The notes: generated from the sequence alone by a model not told the origin. Counted from the stretch's first letter, positions 1-8,411 are shown. The stretch: DNA of 43,953 nt from Candidatus [Bacteroides] periocalifornicus (GCA_001421095.1 LIIK01000019.1:1-43953); one strand, 5' to 3'. Numbers and translations are program-made.

Positions 1-61
1 CCATTTCTCGAAGACGGTAGCGACGCGGCGTGCCGCGTCGTTTATGTGATTTTTGCAGAGG
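1..61 (+). repeat. Family A intergenic repeat, right half (cut by window edge)
   Basis: This is the right-hand part of a repeat also found at 4579-4723 and around 43.7-43.9 kb. It shares the block TCTCGAAGAC(C/G)GTAG, then the hairpin at 21-40 (8-bp stem CGACGCGG/CCGCGTCG around CGTG), and ends in TTTTTGCAGAGG. The left half lies outside the window. No coding potential is seen. Confidence 0.8.
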
Positions 62-87
62 TCTTGTTTATGTGAATTTTGCAGAGG
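41..87 (+). repeat. Two 21-bp direct units at the end of the family A copy
   Basis: Units 41-61 and 67-87 read TTTATGTGA(T/A)TTTTGCAGAGG and differ at one base, with 5 bp between them. The unit is the terminal segment of family A, so the end of the element is duplicated here. Confidence 0.75.
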
Positions 88-122
88 CGTGGGTCATGGT
101 GGCGTGGGGCGATTGTATATGC

Positions 123-156
123 AAAAACCCCGTGCCGGCAGGTTGCCAGCACGGGG
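123..156 (-). terminator. Rho-independent terminator of the S46 peptidase gene
   Basis: On the minus strand an 8-bp stem (CCCCGTGC/GCACGGGG, 128-135 with 149-156) plus a 4-bp inner stem is followed by five T residues. It lies about 30 bp past the peptidase stop codon. Confidence 0.85.
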
Positions 157-184
157 ATCAGAATCAGGAGATACCCTGACCTAG

Positions 185-2365
185 TTAGTCTTCGTGAGCC
201 TCGGACACCAGGTACATTTCACCCACTAGACGATGCCCGCCAAGATAGCGCTCGAGGATGAAGAGGATATAGCGGATATCCACGTTGATGCAGCGTTGTA
301 GATTGGGTTCAAAGGCGATATCGCCACTGAGCGACTCCCAGTTGCCATCGAACGCGCACCCTATCAGCTCTCCATAGGCATTCAGCACCGGCGAGCCAGA
401 GTTGCCACCCGTGATATCGTTGGTGGTGAGGAAGTCCACCGGCATCACCTTTCCGGGCATGGCGTATCGGTCGTAGTCCTTCATTTCGTAGAGCTTCTTG
501 AGCTTTTCGGGTACTTGGAATTCCCACGATTCGGGGTTCTCCTTCTCCATTACGCCCTTTAGGGTGGTGTAGTACCTGTAGTCCACAGCATCGCGTGGCG
601 AGTAGCCTTTCACGGTGCCATAGGTGAGCCGCATGGTGAAGTTGGCGTCGGGGTATGAGGGCTTGTCGCCCAGCATCTCGAGCCGCCCGGCAATGTAGAG
701 GCGGTTACCGGCCTGCACCTCCTCCAGCGCGGCATGCATCTCGTCGGAGTATTTGGCCATTTTCTCGCGCACGCTGGTAGAGAGCTGGAATCCCATATCC
801 TCTCCGAGTTTTTTGGCGCTCGGCTTCATGACGAAGCTTTTCAGGCGGTTGTAATCGGTGAATATGGAGGTCTCGAAGAGCTTATCCACGTACTTCTGGA
901 TATCCCCCTTGAACTTCTTGTCAATGGTTTCGTAGAACGATGGGAGGGCTTCGGCTGGCATCTTCTCCTTAAAGAGACGGAGCATAGCCACGGTAGCCTC
1001 ACGGTCTGTGGCGGGGTCGTAATCCTTGTACCCTTTCTCGTAGAGGTTGCCCGCTACGTAGTCCTGGATGCGCGTTTTGTACTCCAGATCGTTCTCTTTG
1101 AGGGCTTCGGGCATTTCCTGGAACGCGCCCGCAAAACGGTTGAACTCCATACCGCGGAATAGCGCCTCTGCGTAGTAGTTGAGCACATGCTGGGGGGCGT
1201 TGAGCTTGGCCACGCCGCTCCGCACCATGCTGAGGGCCTTGCCATACTTCTCCTCCCGCTTGGCATCGCCTGCTACCCATTCAGAAAATTTGGCCTCCTC
1301 GGCCTGCTTGGCAGCCACCACCCCTAGGCGGGCCAGGGCCTCGTTCTGCCCTATGGCGTTTTTCCAGTAGTTGGCGCTCTGGGCGTACTTGGCCGAGTAC
1401 TTGATGCGTACGGCAGGGTCGGCCTCCATGTGGCGCATCCACACGTCTTGCTTAATGCCACGGATGAGGGCCCTATCGGTGTTCTCCACATCCATGGTCG
1501 ACTGTACTTCCCAGGAGGTCATAAAGCGGTCGGTACTCCCGGGGTTGCCAAGAATCATGGCGAAATCGCCCTCTTTATAGCCCGCTAGCGATATGGTGAA
1601 GGTCCGCTTGGGCACATAGGGCTTATTGTCTGGCGAGTAGTCTGCCGGTTTATTATCAGGCCCTGCGTAAATGCGGAAGAGCGAGAAATCGCCCGTGTGG
1701 CGTGGGTACATCCAGTTGTCGGTGTCGGCGCCAAACTTCCCGATTGATGAGGGGGGGGCGGCCACCATGCGGATATCGGTGAAGACCTCGTAGAGCGAGA
1801 GGTAGTACTTATTCCCCCCGTAGTAGCTATTCACCTGGGCCTTGTAGTGCGTGCCTTTGGTGGCCTCCTCCTCTAGGTAGTTGGCTGTGTTCACGAGTGT
1901 GGTTCTCCGTTCACTCTCAGACATCTCGGGGTATACGGAGTCGAGCATTTTCTCGGTTACATCTACCAATTTCACCAGGAAGGTGCAGGTGAGGCCCGGG
2001 GTGGGAATCTCATCCTGAAGGGTCTTGGCCATGAAACCGTCCTTGAGGTAATCATGCTCCACGGTGCTGTGCTGCTGTATAGCATTGTAACCGCAATGAT
2101 GGTTAGTGAGTACCAACCCTTGGGTGGATATCACCTCTCCAGTACAGCCATTGCCGAATATCACCACGGCATCCTTGAGGCTAACGCCGTCTGGATGGTA
2201 GATCTGATCGGGGAGGATCTTCAACCCCAAGGCCTCCATTGTCTGCGCATTGTACTTGTAGAGGAGTGGGAGTAGCCACATCCCCTCGTCGGCTCGGACG
2301 GCAGTGCCCAGCATCAGCGCGACAAGCACTGTGAGGCAACCCTTTCGGAAAAAACGCTTTCCCAT
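185..2365 (-). CDS. S46 family dipeptidyl peptidase, DPP7-like
   Basis: This is a secreted serine exopeptidase that releases dipeptides from oligopeptide N-termini in the periplasm; the S46 family supports amino-acid-based growth in Bacteroidetes. The 726-aa protein has a signal peptide (about residues 1-25, cleaved near VRADEG). The catalytic His lies in TNHHC (His90) and the nucleophile in GGNSGSP (Ser656), with about 560 residues between them, as expected for the family. The residue 18 positions after the Ser is Gly (FDGNWE). In characterised members Gly there marks DPP7 (hydrophobic P1) and Arg marks DPP11 (acidic P1), so DPP7-type specificity is inferred. The reading frame is open up to 2446, but a promoter sits at 2416-2448 and the signal peptide starts at 2365, so I start there. 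A terminator follows, which suggests a single-gene transcript. Confidence 0.93.
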   Translation of the reverse strand: MGKRFFRKGCLTVLVALMLGTAVRADEGMWLLPLLYKYNAQTMEALGLKILPDQIYHPDGVSLKDAVVIFGNGCTGEVISTQGLVLTNHHCGYNAIQQHSTVEHDYLKDGFMAKTLQDEIPTPGLTCTFLVKLVDVTEKMLDSVYPEMSESERRTTLVNTANYLEEEATKGTHYKAQVNSYYGGNKYYLSLYEVFTDIRMVAAPPSSIGKFGADTDNWMYPRHTGDFSLFRIYAGPDNKPADYSPDNKPYVPKRTFTISLAGYKEGDFAMILGNPGSTDRFMTSWEVQSTMDVENTDRALIRGIKQDVWMRHMEADPAVRIKYSAKYAQSANYWKNAIGQNEALARLGVVAAKQAEEAKFSEWVAGDAKREEKYGKALSMVRSGVAKLNAPQHVLNYYAEALFRGMEFNRFAGAFQEMPEALKENDLEYKTRIQDYVAGNLYEKGYKDYDPATDREATVAMLRLFKEKMPAEALPSFYETIDKKFKGDIQKYVDKLFETSIFTDYNRLKSFVMKPSAKKLGEDMGFQLSTSVREKMAKYSDEMHAALEEVQAGNRLYIAGRLEMLGDKPSYPDANFTMRLTYGTVKGYSPRDAVDYRYYTTLKGVMEKENPESWEFQVPEKLKKLYEMKDYDRYAMPGKVMPVDFLTTNDITGGNSGSPVLNAYGELIGCAFDGNWESLSGDIAFEPNLQRCINVDIRYILFILERYLGGHRLVGEMYLVSEAHED

Positions 2366-2415
2366 GTGTATCTTTTGGTTATTTTGTGTGATAAGCAGGC
2401 TTACTACCCGCGGGG

Positions 2416-2448
2416 CAAAGGTAGGGAGAAACCCCGTAAATAGCAAAA
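2416..2448 (-). promoter_or_regulatory. Bacteroidetes-type promoter of the S46 peptidase
   Basis: On the minus strand TTTTG (2444-2448), a 20-nt spacer and TACCTTTG (2416-2423) match the TTTG/TAnnTTTG consensus. It predicts a transcript start near 2409 and a leader of about 45 nt, and it excludes the longer reading frame as the real start. Confidence 0.75.
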
Positions 2449-2482
2449 GAGGAAAGTGCTTCTTGCATCCATTGGCATACGC

Positions 2483-4435
2483 CTAAATCCTTTTGGTAAG
2501 CTCAGATAGGCGGCAGAGCACTAGGGATAAATCATGAATCTGGTGCATGCGCTCATCGACCTCTTCGCTGGTGAGCTCTGGGTTCTTCAGCTCTTCGCGC
2601 TTGGCGGCCAACTCTTGCGAGAGTATATCCCACTTGAAGGCCAACACGACCTGCTGGGCGTTTAGGGAGAGGTCATCGTGCGAGAGATCGGCGACTTTTC
2701 CTCCGGGAAACCATCTCTTGCTGAGGGGGTAGCGATCTGTGGTAAGATCTATGCAGAGGCTGGTGAGCTCGGGGTCGAGTCCGCTGAGCAATGCCTGCTG
2801 GGGATCGGGCGTGCCCTCAGCCAACTGCTGCTGATAGCCATCGTAGAGGCGTCTCAGCAGGGGGTCGGTAAAGGCTATGCCATCCACCGCGAATTCGGCC
2901 GCCATGTAGTCTGCCAGCCGCACAGACTGCACCCCGCTTTCATCATCCTCGGCGATCTGGATATTCTCTACCCCATACCTCAGGAGCATACTCGCCAATT
3001 CTCGTTCCTGAACGTAAAATGGATTCTGGGCTTTTGGCTCCGCCTCGGGGCTGGCCGCTTCTCCCTCTGCGGCTGCATCGGTAGGCGCTTCTGTAGAAGG
3101 AGTATCGGGATTCTTGACCCTGGCAATCAAGGGCTTCTGTCCTCGCTGCTTGCTCACCTCTGCGGTAAGCAGCTCTTCGCCGAGGCTGAACTGGCGGGCA
3201 GCTTCCTGAATGTAGAGCGCGCGGGTGATTCCGTCGGGGATAAGGGCTATGCTCTTCACCACATCTTGCGCCAGCTTGGCCAGCTGGGCCGGGTCGCCCT
3301 TGCCAGCCTTGAGGCGATTGGCGGCTTTGAAATGGATGAAATCTTTCCGATTACCCTCTACAAACTCTTGGATTTCGGGCAGGGTATGCGCCTTGGCAAA
3401 ATCGTCGGGGTCTTGCCCTTCGGGTAGTAGCACGATGCTGACATTTATCCCCTCGGCCAGAAGCAGATCAGCCCCCCGTTCTGCGGCTTTAATACCTGCT
3501 GAATCGCCGTCGTAGAGCAGCACCACATTCTTGGTGAATCGGCCTATGAGCCTGGTCTGCTCGGTGGTGAGCGAGGTGCCGCTGCTGGCCACAACGTTCT
3601 CTAGCCCCCGCTGGTGGAGCTGGATGACATCGAGGTAACCCTCTACCAGAAAGCAACGATCCTGCTGTGCGATAGCCCTCTTGGCCAACGAGAGCCCAAA
3701 AAGCGTCTCGCTCTTATGGTAGATTTCGCCCTCGGGTGAATTTATGTACTTCGCGAGCTTGCCATCAGTCCTAAGCGCACGCCCCCCAAAGCCTATTGGC
3801 CTACCGCTCACGCTGCGAATAGGGAAGATCACGCGCTCGCGGAAACGATCGTACAGCTCCCCATTCCGCTCGGTAACCAACCCCACTCGTTGCAGGAAGC
3901 TCGCGCTGTAGCCCGCCTGCAGGGCTGCTTGGCACATAGCGTGCCCATCGGCGGGGGAGTACCCCAGCCCGAACTTGGCGATGGTCTCTGCCGTTAGCCC
4001 GCGTTCGGTGAGGTAGCCCAATCCCGAAACCTTTCCCTCGGCACTGTCAGTCAAGGATTTCTGGTAGTAGTTCTCTGCCCACTCTAGCAAGAGCATCAAG
4101 CTTTCATGCTCGGTGCGCTGCTGCCGTTCTGCCTCGGTCTCTTCGCGTTCTTCTATCTGTATGCCCGCACGCTTGGCTAGCCGCTTTATGGCATCGATAA
4201 AATTGAGCTGTTCTATCTCCATGAGGAACGAGACGGCGTTCCCACCCTTGCCACAGCCAAAGCACTTGTAAATGCCCCGGCTGGGCGATACGTTGAACGA
4301 GGGGGTCTTCTCGGAGTGGAATGGGCAGAGGCCGATGTAGTTAGAACCGCGCTTAGTGAGCCGAACGTAGTCGCCCACCAGATCCTCAATGGGCACTGCC
4401 GCGAGAATGCGGTCGATGGTTTGGCGATCTATCAT
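2483..4435 (-). CDS. dnaG: DNA primase DnaG
   Basis: DnaG synthesises RNA primers for Okazaki fragments at the replication fork. The 650-aa protein has the full bacterial architecture. An N-terminal CHC2 zinc finger is visible (Cys37, His40, Cys58, Cys61). The DnaG core and TOPRIM fold follow, with the acidic residue in VEGYLD (Glu265) and the LLYDGDSAG motif (Asp309, Asp311). The C-terminal region is charged and helical, as expected for the helicase-binding domain, with a low-complexity Ala/Glu linker around residues 430-460. It begins with the family-typical MIDRQTIDRI. It lies upstream of the S46 gene, which has its own promoter, so the two need not be co-transcribed. No terminator is obvious after the stop, and no clear promoter was found upstream. 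Confidence 0.97.
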   Translation of the reverse strand: MIDRQTIDRILAAVPIEDLVGDYVRLTKRGSNYIGLCPFHSEKTPSFNVSPSRGIYKCFGCGKGGNAVSFLMEIEQLNFIDAIKRLAKRAGIQIEEREETEAERQQRTEHESLMLLLEWAENYYQKSLTDSAEGKVSGLGYLTERGLTAETIAKFGLGYSPADGHAMCQAALQAGYSASFLQRVGLVTERNGELYDRFRERVIFPIRSVSGRPIGFGGRALRTDGKLAKYINSPEGEIYHKSETLFGLSLAKRAIAQQDRCFLVEGYLDVIQLHQRGLENVVASSGTSLTTEQTRLIGRFTKNVVLLYDGDSAGIKAAERGADLLLAEGINVSIVLLPEGQDPDDFAKAHTLPEIQEFVEGNRKDFIHFKAANRLKAGKGDPAQLAKLAQDVVKSIALIPDGITRALYIQEAARQFSLGEELLTAEVSKQRGQKPLIARVKNPDTPSTEAPTDAAAEGEAASPEAEPKAQNPFYVQERELASMLLRYGVENIQIAEDDESGVQSVRLADYMAAEFAVDGIAFTDPLLRRLYDGYQQQLAEGTPDPQQALLSGLDPELTSLCIDLTTDRYPLSKRWFPGGKVADLSHDDLSLNAQQVVLAFKWDILSQELAAKREELKNPELTSEEVDERMHQIHDLSLVLCRLSELTKRI

Positions 4436-4578
4436 ATACGGAGTTACGCGTGAGTGGATGGTAGCAATATGCGAACGCAGAAGAACGCCCTGGAACTGCG
4501 CGTTGTGCAGCTACGCCATATGATAAACGGAAGTGGCTGGCTAAAACCTTTTAGCACCGGCAGGGAAAAGATCTGAGA

Positions 4579-4723
4579 CCTCTGCAAAATGGGCGTATGG
4601 GTTTAATCTTTTACAGGATGGCTTTCCTCTTCTTGCGAATAAATAGGTTTTATCAATCACTTCCGTTTCTCGAAGACCGTAGCGACGCGGCGTGCCGCGT
4701 CGTTCATGTGATTTTTGCAGAGG
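4579..4723 (+). repeat. Family A MITE-like repeat, complete copy
   Basis: About 145 bp bounded by inverted ends: CCTCTGCAAAA at 4579-4589 and TTTTGCAGAGG at 4713-4723. Inside are a conserved segment (TTTAATCTTT...CTTCTTGCG.ATAAAT.GGTTT) and the hairpin CGACGCGG-CGTG-CCGCGTCG at 4683-4702. It fills most of the 386-bp gap between dnaG and the acyltransferase gene. No ORF is credible inside, so a non-autonomous mobile element or extragenic palindrome family is inferred. Confidence 0.75.
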
Positions 4724-4775
4724 ACTTTTTACATGAATAACCATACACGAATGGGGGGAAGGCAATGAGAGAAAG

Positions 4776-4816
4776 ACCCTCTGCGCGCCTGATGAATACC
4801 CGTTTAGACAGAGGGT
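4776..4816 (-). terminator. Probable terminator of the acyltransferase gene
   Basis: On the minus strand an 8-bp stem (ACCCTCTG at 4776-4783 with CAGAGGGT at 4809-4816) is followed by a pyrimidine-rich CTTTCTCTC tail, starting 5 bp past the stop. The T-tract is imperfect and the loop is long. Confidence 0.5.
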
Positions 4817-4821
4817 GGCGC

Positions 4822-5604
4822 TCACGCTTTTCGGTAATAGTAGGGGGCCATGCGCCGATGGGCAGCGCGCACCGCCTCCTCAGCTTGCAGGGCAACCTTC
4901 CGCAGGGTGTGGGTGCTGGCATCGGGAACCCTGAGGGGGGGGAGCACCTGGAGATGCAGCAGCTCTCGACGAGGCACAAGGAGCAAGCCTCTGAGGGTCT
5001 CCCTAGGGCCACGGACGGCAATGGGCACTACTGGCACACGGCCCGCCGTGGCTATGGAAAACGCCCCGGCTTTGAATGGCCCCACCTGCCCTGTGCGTGT
5101 GCGCGTCCCCTCGGGGAATATCATGATAGAAACCCCACAGCGAAGCCAGCCAAGGCATTCGCGCTGCATGCGTAGCGCATCGACCCTGCTGGCGCGATTG
5201 ATGCTTACGTAGTCTGCCAGCCAGAGAATCCACCCCACAAAGGGCGCACGGAAAAGCTCGCGCTTGGCCACCCATTTAAAACGAACGGGAAGGGTGAGGA
5301 GGACGGTGATATCAAATAGGCTCTGGTGGTTGGCCACCATGACGCACGGGGTTTTCGGCAGGTTGGAAAGCCCATCAACCCGGAGCTTCCAATACGGATT
5401 GAGCGCTATGTAAAGGCGACACCACCCCCTGAGGTAGAGATGCATCACACGTCGCTGCCTATCAAATGCCGCGGTAAGAAGCCACAGCATCCCCATAACG
5501 GAGAGCGCCACCGCGAAGAGGGGAATGGTGTATAGGTAGAGGTAAACATTGGCCAAGAGATGGCGCACTCGGTAGCCGATGGTGTCGCTAGGGTCAGGAT
5601 ACAT
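4822..5604 (-). CDS. 1-acyl-sn-glycerol-3-phosphate acyltransferase (PlsC family)
   Basis: It transfers an acyl chain to lysophosphatidic acid to give phosphatidic acid, at the cytoplasmic face of the inner membrane. The 260-aa protein starts with a hydrophobic segment (about residues 20-45). Family motif I NHQSLFD (His93, Asp98) and motif III FPEGTRTR (163-170) are intact, followed by the family's VPVVPIAVRG strand. Length and motif spacing fit bacterial PlsC. It sits between two terminators, so it is probably transcribed alone. The exact acyl acceptor cannot be read from sequence; lyso-ornithine-lipid acyltransferases share these motifs. Confidence 0.9.
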   Translation of the reverse strand: MYPDPSDTIGYRVRHLLANVYLYLYTIPLFAVALSVMGMLWLLTAAFDRQRRVMHLYLRGWCRLYIALNPYWKLRVDGLSNLPKTPCVMVANHQSLFDITVLLTLPVRFKWVAKRELFRAPFVGWILWLADYVSINRASRVDALRMQRECLGWLRCGVSIMIFPEGTRTRTGQVGPFKAGAFSIATAGRVPVVPIAVRGPRETLRGLLLVPRRELLHLQVLPPLRVPDASTHTLRKVALQAEEAVRAAHRRMAPYYYRKA

Positions 5605-5719
5605 GGGTGAAATGGCTTGTATCTATGGTGGAAAAATGTGGCTGGCTCACTGCGCTCTGCCTACCCGTGGGTTTGTAGTATGAAAAGGGGGGATCTGACA
5701 AATTGGCGAGCTTTTCTGT

Positions 5720-5762
5720 AAAAAAATACCCGCAGGGGCCGCTGTATTCGGCCACTACGGGT
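5720..5762 (-). terminator. Rho-independent terminator of the greA-HIT operon
   Basis: On the minus strand a 14-bp stem with one mismatch and one wobble (5728-5741 with 5749-5762) is followed by seven T residues (5720-5726). It lies 58 bp past the HIT gene stop. The rest of 5605-5820 shows nothing else clear. Confidence 0.85.
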
Positions 5763-5820
5763 GGGCAGAATCAAATAGGCGGTACCGCAAGCCAATGGGG
5801 CTGGGTACGCAGTGCTGGTG

Positions 5821-6222
5821 CTACAACGCTTGGTAGGCTCTGGCGATCTTGGTTGCCAGCTCCTTGAACTCCTGGTCAGTGAGCTTGGCTCTAGGATTGG
5901 TGAAGTTCAGGTCGCCCTCCTGCGATATTGGCACGAGGTGGAGGTGCGCATGCGGCACTTCGAGCCCTATCACCGCAAGCCCTATACGCTTACAGGTAAC
6001 CACTAGCTCTATGGCCCTAGCCACCCGCTGGGCAAAGGGGAGCATGCCTTGCAGGTACTCTGGCGGGAGGTTGAATATGTAGTCTTGCTCTACCTTGGGC
6101 ACCACTAGGGTATGGCCAGCACGCAGGGGGTTGATGTCGAGAAAGGCGAGGAAAAGGTCAGACTCTGCGACACGATGGCAGGGGATCTCGCCCTGGATGA
6201 TACGAGTGAATAGGGTTGGCAT
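5821..6222 (-). CDS. HIT family nucleotide hydrolase (HINT-like)
   Basis: This 133-aa cytoplasmic protein belongs to the histidine-triad superfamily, which hydrolyses nucleoside phosphoramidates or aminoacyl-adenylates. The triad HAHLHL is intact at residues 91-96; the middle His (93) is the expected nucleophile. The N-terminal TLFTRIIQGEIP and the DINPLRAGHTLVVPK strand are typical of bacterial HinT-like proteins. It follows greA by 47 bp on the same strand, a common Bacteroidales pairing, and both probably share the terminator at 5720-5762. The physiological substrate is unknown. Confidence 0.93.
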   Translation of the reverse strand: MPTLFTRIIQGEIPCHRVAESDLFLAFLDINPLRAGHTLVVPKVEQDYIFNLPPEYLQGMLPFAQRVARAIELVVTCKRIGLAVIGLEVPHAHLHLVPISQEGDLNFTNPRAKLTDQEFKELATKIARAYQAL

Positions 6223-6269
6223 GGTTTTTGCTACTGATTTTACGCATCGGGGGGGTATGCTGTTAAAAA

Positions 6270-6743
6270 CTAGATCCCGATTTCGAGGATCTTGAAGGTC
6301 TGCAGCCCGCTGGGGACCTGAACCTCCACGGTGTCGCCAACCTTATGGCCTAGGAGCGCTTGGGCTATAGGTGTGCCAATGGCTAGCTTGCCCTCGCGGA
6401 TGTTGGCTTCGCTCTCTGAGACGAGGGTGAAGGTCATCTCTGTCTTGAGCTTGACATTGCGCAGACGAACCTTGCAGTAGAGCTGAACCTTTGAGAGGTC
6501 GAGCTTAGAGGGATCGATGATCCTGGCCTTTGCGAGCGTCTGCTCAAGCTTGGCAATCTTGAGCTCGAGCAACCCTTGCGCTTCACGGGCGGCATCATAT
6601 TCGGCGTTCTCGGAAAGATCGCCCTTGTCACGAGCATCGGCTATGGCCTGTACTACGGCTGGCCGGTCCTCAGACTTAAGGCGCTGAAGCTCGGCCTCAA
6701 GCTTTGCGTAGCCTTCGGCCGACATATAGATCTGATCTGCCAT
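6270..6743 (-). CDS. greA: Transcription elongation factor GreA
   Basis: GreA rescues backtracked RNA polymerase by stimulating cleavage of the nascent RNA through the secondary channel. The 157-aa protein has the N-terminal antiparallel coiled coil (residues 8-75), with the acidic tip GDLSENAEYDAAR (Asp42, Glu45), and the C-terminal FKBP-like domain with GTPIAQALLGHKVGD. Length and start are standard. It is the first gene of a two-gene unit with the HIT protein. An A/T-rich stretch on its 5' side (6799-6815) might contain a promoter, but no clean TAnnTTTG was found. Confidence 0.96.
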   Translation of the reverse strand: MADQIYMSAEGYAKLEAELQRLKSEDRPAVVQAIADARDKGDLSENAEYDAAREAQGLLELKIAKLEQTLAKARIIDPSKLDLSKVQLYCKVRLRNVKLKTEMTFTLVSESEANIREGKLAIGTPIAQALLGHKVGDTVEVQVPSGLQTFKILEIGI

Positions 6744-6877
6744 GTTGCGAGTTTTCTGGTTTTAGGTTTAGGCAATCTGGTGTGTGTGGTTTGAGATACA
6801 AAAAAAATAGAGGACTCGCGCTTGCGTGTCGCCCTACCTGTAAAGAGCCGCGCTATGCCTACACTGCGCGGGCTTTG

Positions 6878-6952
<75 letters not shown>

Positions 6953-6967
6953 ATCGAATTCCGACCG

Positions 6968-6999
6968 CAAAGGTAGCTCATAATTCTGATACGGCAAAA
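6968..6999 (-). promoter_or_regulatory. Promoter of tRNA-His
   Basis: On the minus strand TTTTG (6995-6999), a 19-nt spacer and TACCTTTG (6968-6975) match the Bacteroidetes consensus. The predicted start is about 9 nt upstream of the mature tRNA 5' end. Confidence 0.75.
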
Positions 7000-7078
7000 T
7001 CGGAGTGTAGATTTTCCAGTCTAGGATTTTTTATATATTTGATTATGAGATAGTAGTATTTCTTCTAAGCGTATCGAG

Positions 7079-8002
7079 TCATTCGGCGAGTTCCTGGGCA
7101 CGGAGGCAGGGATTCACCACCACGCTCTGCCCGGGGAGAATGCCGAGCTTTTCGCCCACGGTAAGGCACTGGCAGGTGAAGAGGATGAAGAGGCGGGGGT
7201 CATTGAGATTCGCCAAAGCCTCGAGGTTCGATTGCCCTTTGGCTATTACTACGTCGGCCTCATGGAATGCCTGGTCAAACCGCTTGGAGGCGCTGGAAAT
7301 TAACGTATTGGGTGCTTGGCAACCATTCTCTAGCACCTTGGCAATCTTACGCATATCCACGTAGTCGGCATCTTGCCCCGAGGCGGCAAGGCCTGCGTAT
7401 GGGCTGCAGACCCCCACGGTGACATCGACCCCTACGGGCATCTTTCGGATAAAGAGGCGGTCGAACACGATTTCGCCGGCAATGTTGGCAAGGTATAGGA
7501 CTTTAACGCCTTGGTGGAGGCGGGCTCGCAGCTGCTTTGCGTGGTCTATGGCTAGCTGGGCTCGCAGGGTGCAGTCTACTTTCCGCTCGATGTCGGCCCG
7601 GCTGTCTGTGGCGAAATCGATGGCGGTGGCTGCCAATGCCATGCGCAGCGAGGTGTAGAATGGTGTTCCCAGCGACTGGATGCGCACCCGAAGGGCTGCA
7701 TGGAGCTCTAGCGCCCTGTCGTTCATCTGACGCTTGGACTGCCAGAATGGCGGCTGGCGATCTGGAAACGTCTGGCCCATGAGCTGGTAAAGCTCTCGCA
7801 TGAATTCTGGCGGACTCACGCGGGTGCCATGATCCTGATAGCGCTCGGTGGTCTCTCGGAAGAAAGCCTCCTTTTGCTCCTCGGTGGCACCGTAGAGATC
7901 GAGCAGTGGCTCTACTCGTCGCCACACGCACAGCATGCAGTCGCGGGTGAGCGCAAAGCGCAAGGGAGCGATGGGTATGGATATATTGCAATCAGAAAGC
8001 AT
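7079..8002 (-). CDS. DUF89 (damage-control phosphatase/ARMT1-like) protein with divergent active-site motifs
   Basis: The 307-aa protein shows the DUF89 subfamily I layout: an N-terminal CxxC (DCMLCVWRR, Cys22 and Cys25), a helical region, the block VLYLANIAGEIVFDRLFI (168-185), then ADVVIAKGQSNLEAL (249-263) and a late Cys-containing segment. DUF89 enzymes are metal-dependent phosphatases thought to remove damaged phospho-metabolites. The usual metal/phosphate motif before AGE(I/V)VFD is Asp-Asn; here it is Asn173-Ile174. KGQGN(F/Y)E reads KGQSNLE, and the expected Asn-Asp after the middle strand reads GLAASG. Fold membership is strong, but activity may be lost or changed. The frame is open to 8104; I start at the ATG of MLSDCNISIP at 8002, which places the CxxC near the N-terminus as in the family. 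Transcribed alone, divergent from metG. Confidence 0.8.
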   Translation of the reverse strand: MLSDCNISIPIAPLRFALTRDCMLCVWRRVEPLLDLYGATEEQKEAFFRETTERYQDHGTRVSPPEFMRELYQLMGQTFPDRQPPFWQSKRQMNDRALELHAALRVRIQSLGTPFYTSLRMALAATAIDFATDSRADIERKVDCTLRAQLAIDHAKQLRARLHQGVKVLYLANIAGEIVFDRLFIRKMPVGVDVTVGVCSPYAGLAASGQDADYVDMRKIAKVLENGCQAPNTLISSASKRFDQAFHEADVVIAKGQSNLEALANLNDPRLFILFTCQCLTVGEKLGILPGQSVVVNPCLRAQELAE

Positions 8003-8411
8003 AGTATGTACCGGTTCGCCTGTAGAACAGCTTAAAGGGGAACTTTGTTCACACACGCGAATGGGGGTTGCCGCACGGAGAAGGAGGATTCTATGCCGAC
8101 GCAAAGAGCCTGTGGAGACTGGAGTAAATGGGCAGCCCGCCCCGAGATGTAACTAATGAAAAGCCCCAATGCGCATGTTTTCTGAGGCGGTAGGACTTTC
8201 TGGTGAAATACTGTTAAAGCCTGCCTCTTAATGGTTAATGTAGCGATGCGGCCCATTGTACTGTTTTTTTCAGCCTTAACCCACGCAGTAGACAGGTTTC
8301 TGGGGAATTTTACCCTGCCAGGATTGCCGCGTATGGCATTATTCAACAATGTTGCTTACCTTTGCAGGATTGCAATACGCCACGATGTACCACTCTAATC
8401 GGCTAATATAG
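8003..8411. other. Divergent intergenic region between the DUF89 gene and metG
   Basis: Nothing coding is supported in these 409 bases. The right end holds a promoter-like box for metG (8357-8364). No clear minus-strand promoter for the DUF89 gene was recognised. Local AT-rich stretches occur near 8210-8270. Confidence 0.6.
8357..8364 (+). promoter_or_regulatory. Probable -7 box for metG
   Basis: TACCTTTG matches the Bacteroidetes -7 element and predicts a leader of about 40 nt before the ATG at 8412. No good TTG -33 element lies at the usual distance, so support is partial. Confidence 0.5.

Noticed and set aside
4541..4825. 94-codon minus-strand frame inside the family A repeat region.
   Set aside because: It is produced by repeat sequence and overlaps a terminator; there is no protein-like pattern.
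8003..8104. 34-residue extension of the DUF89 protein.
   Set aside because: No homology, and the family CxxC is expected close to the N-terminus.
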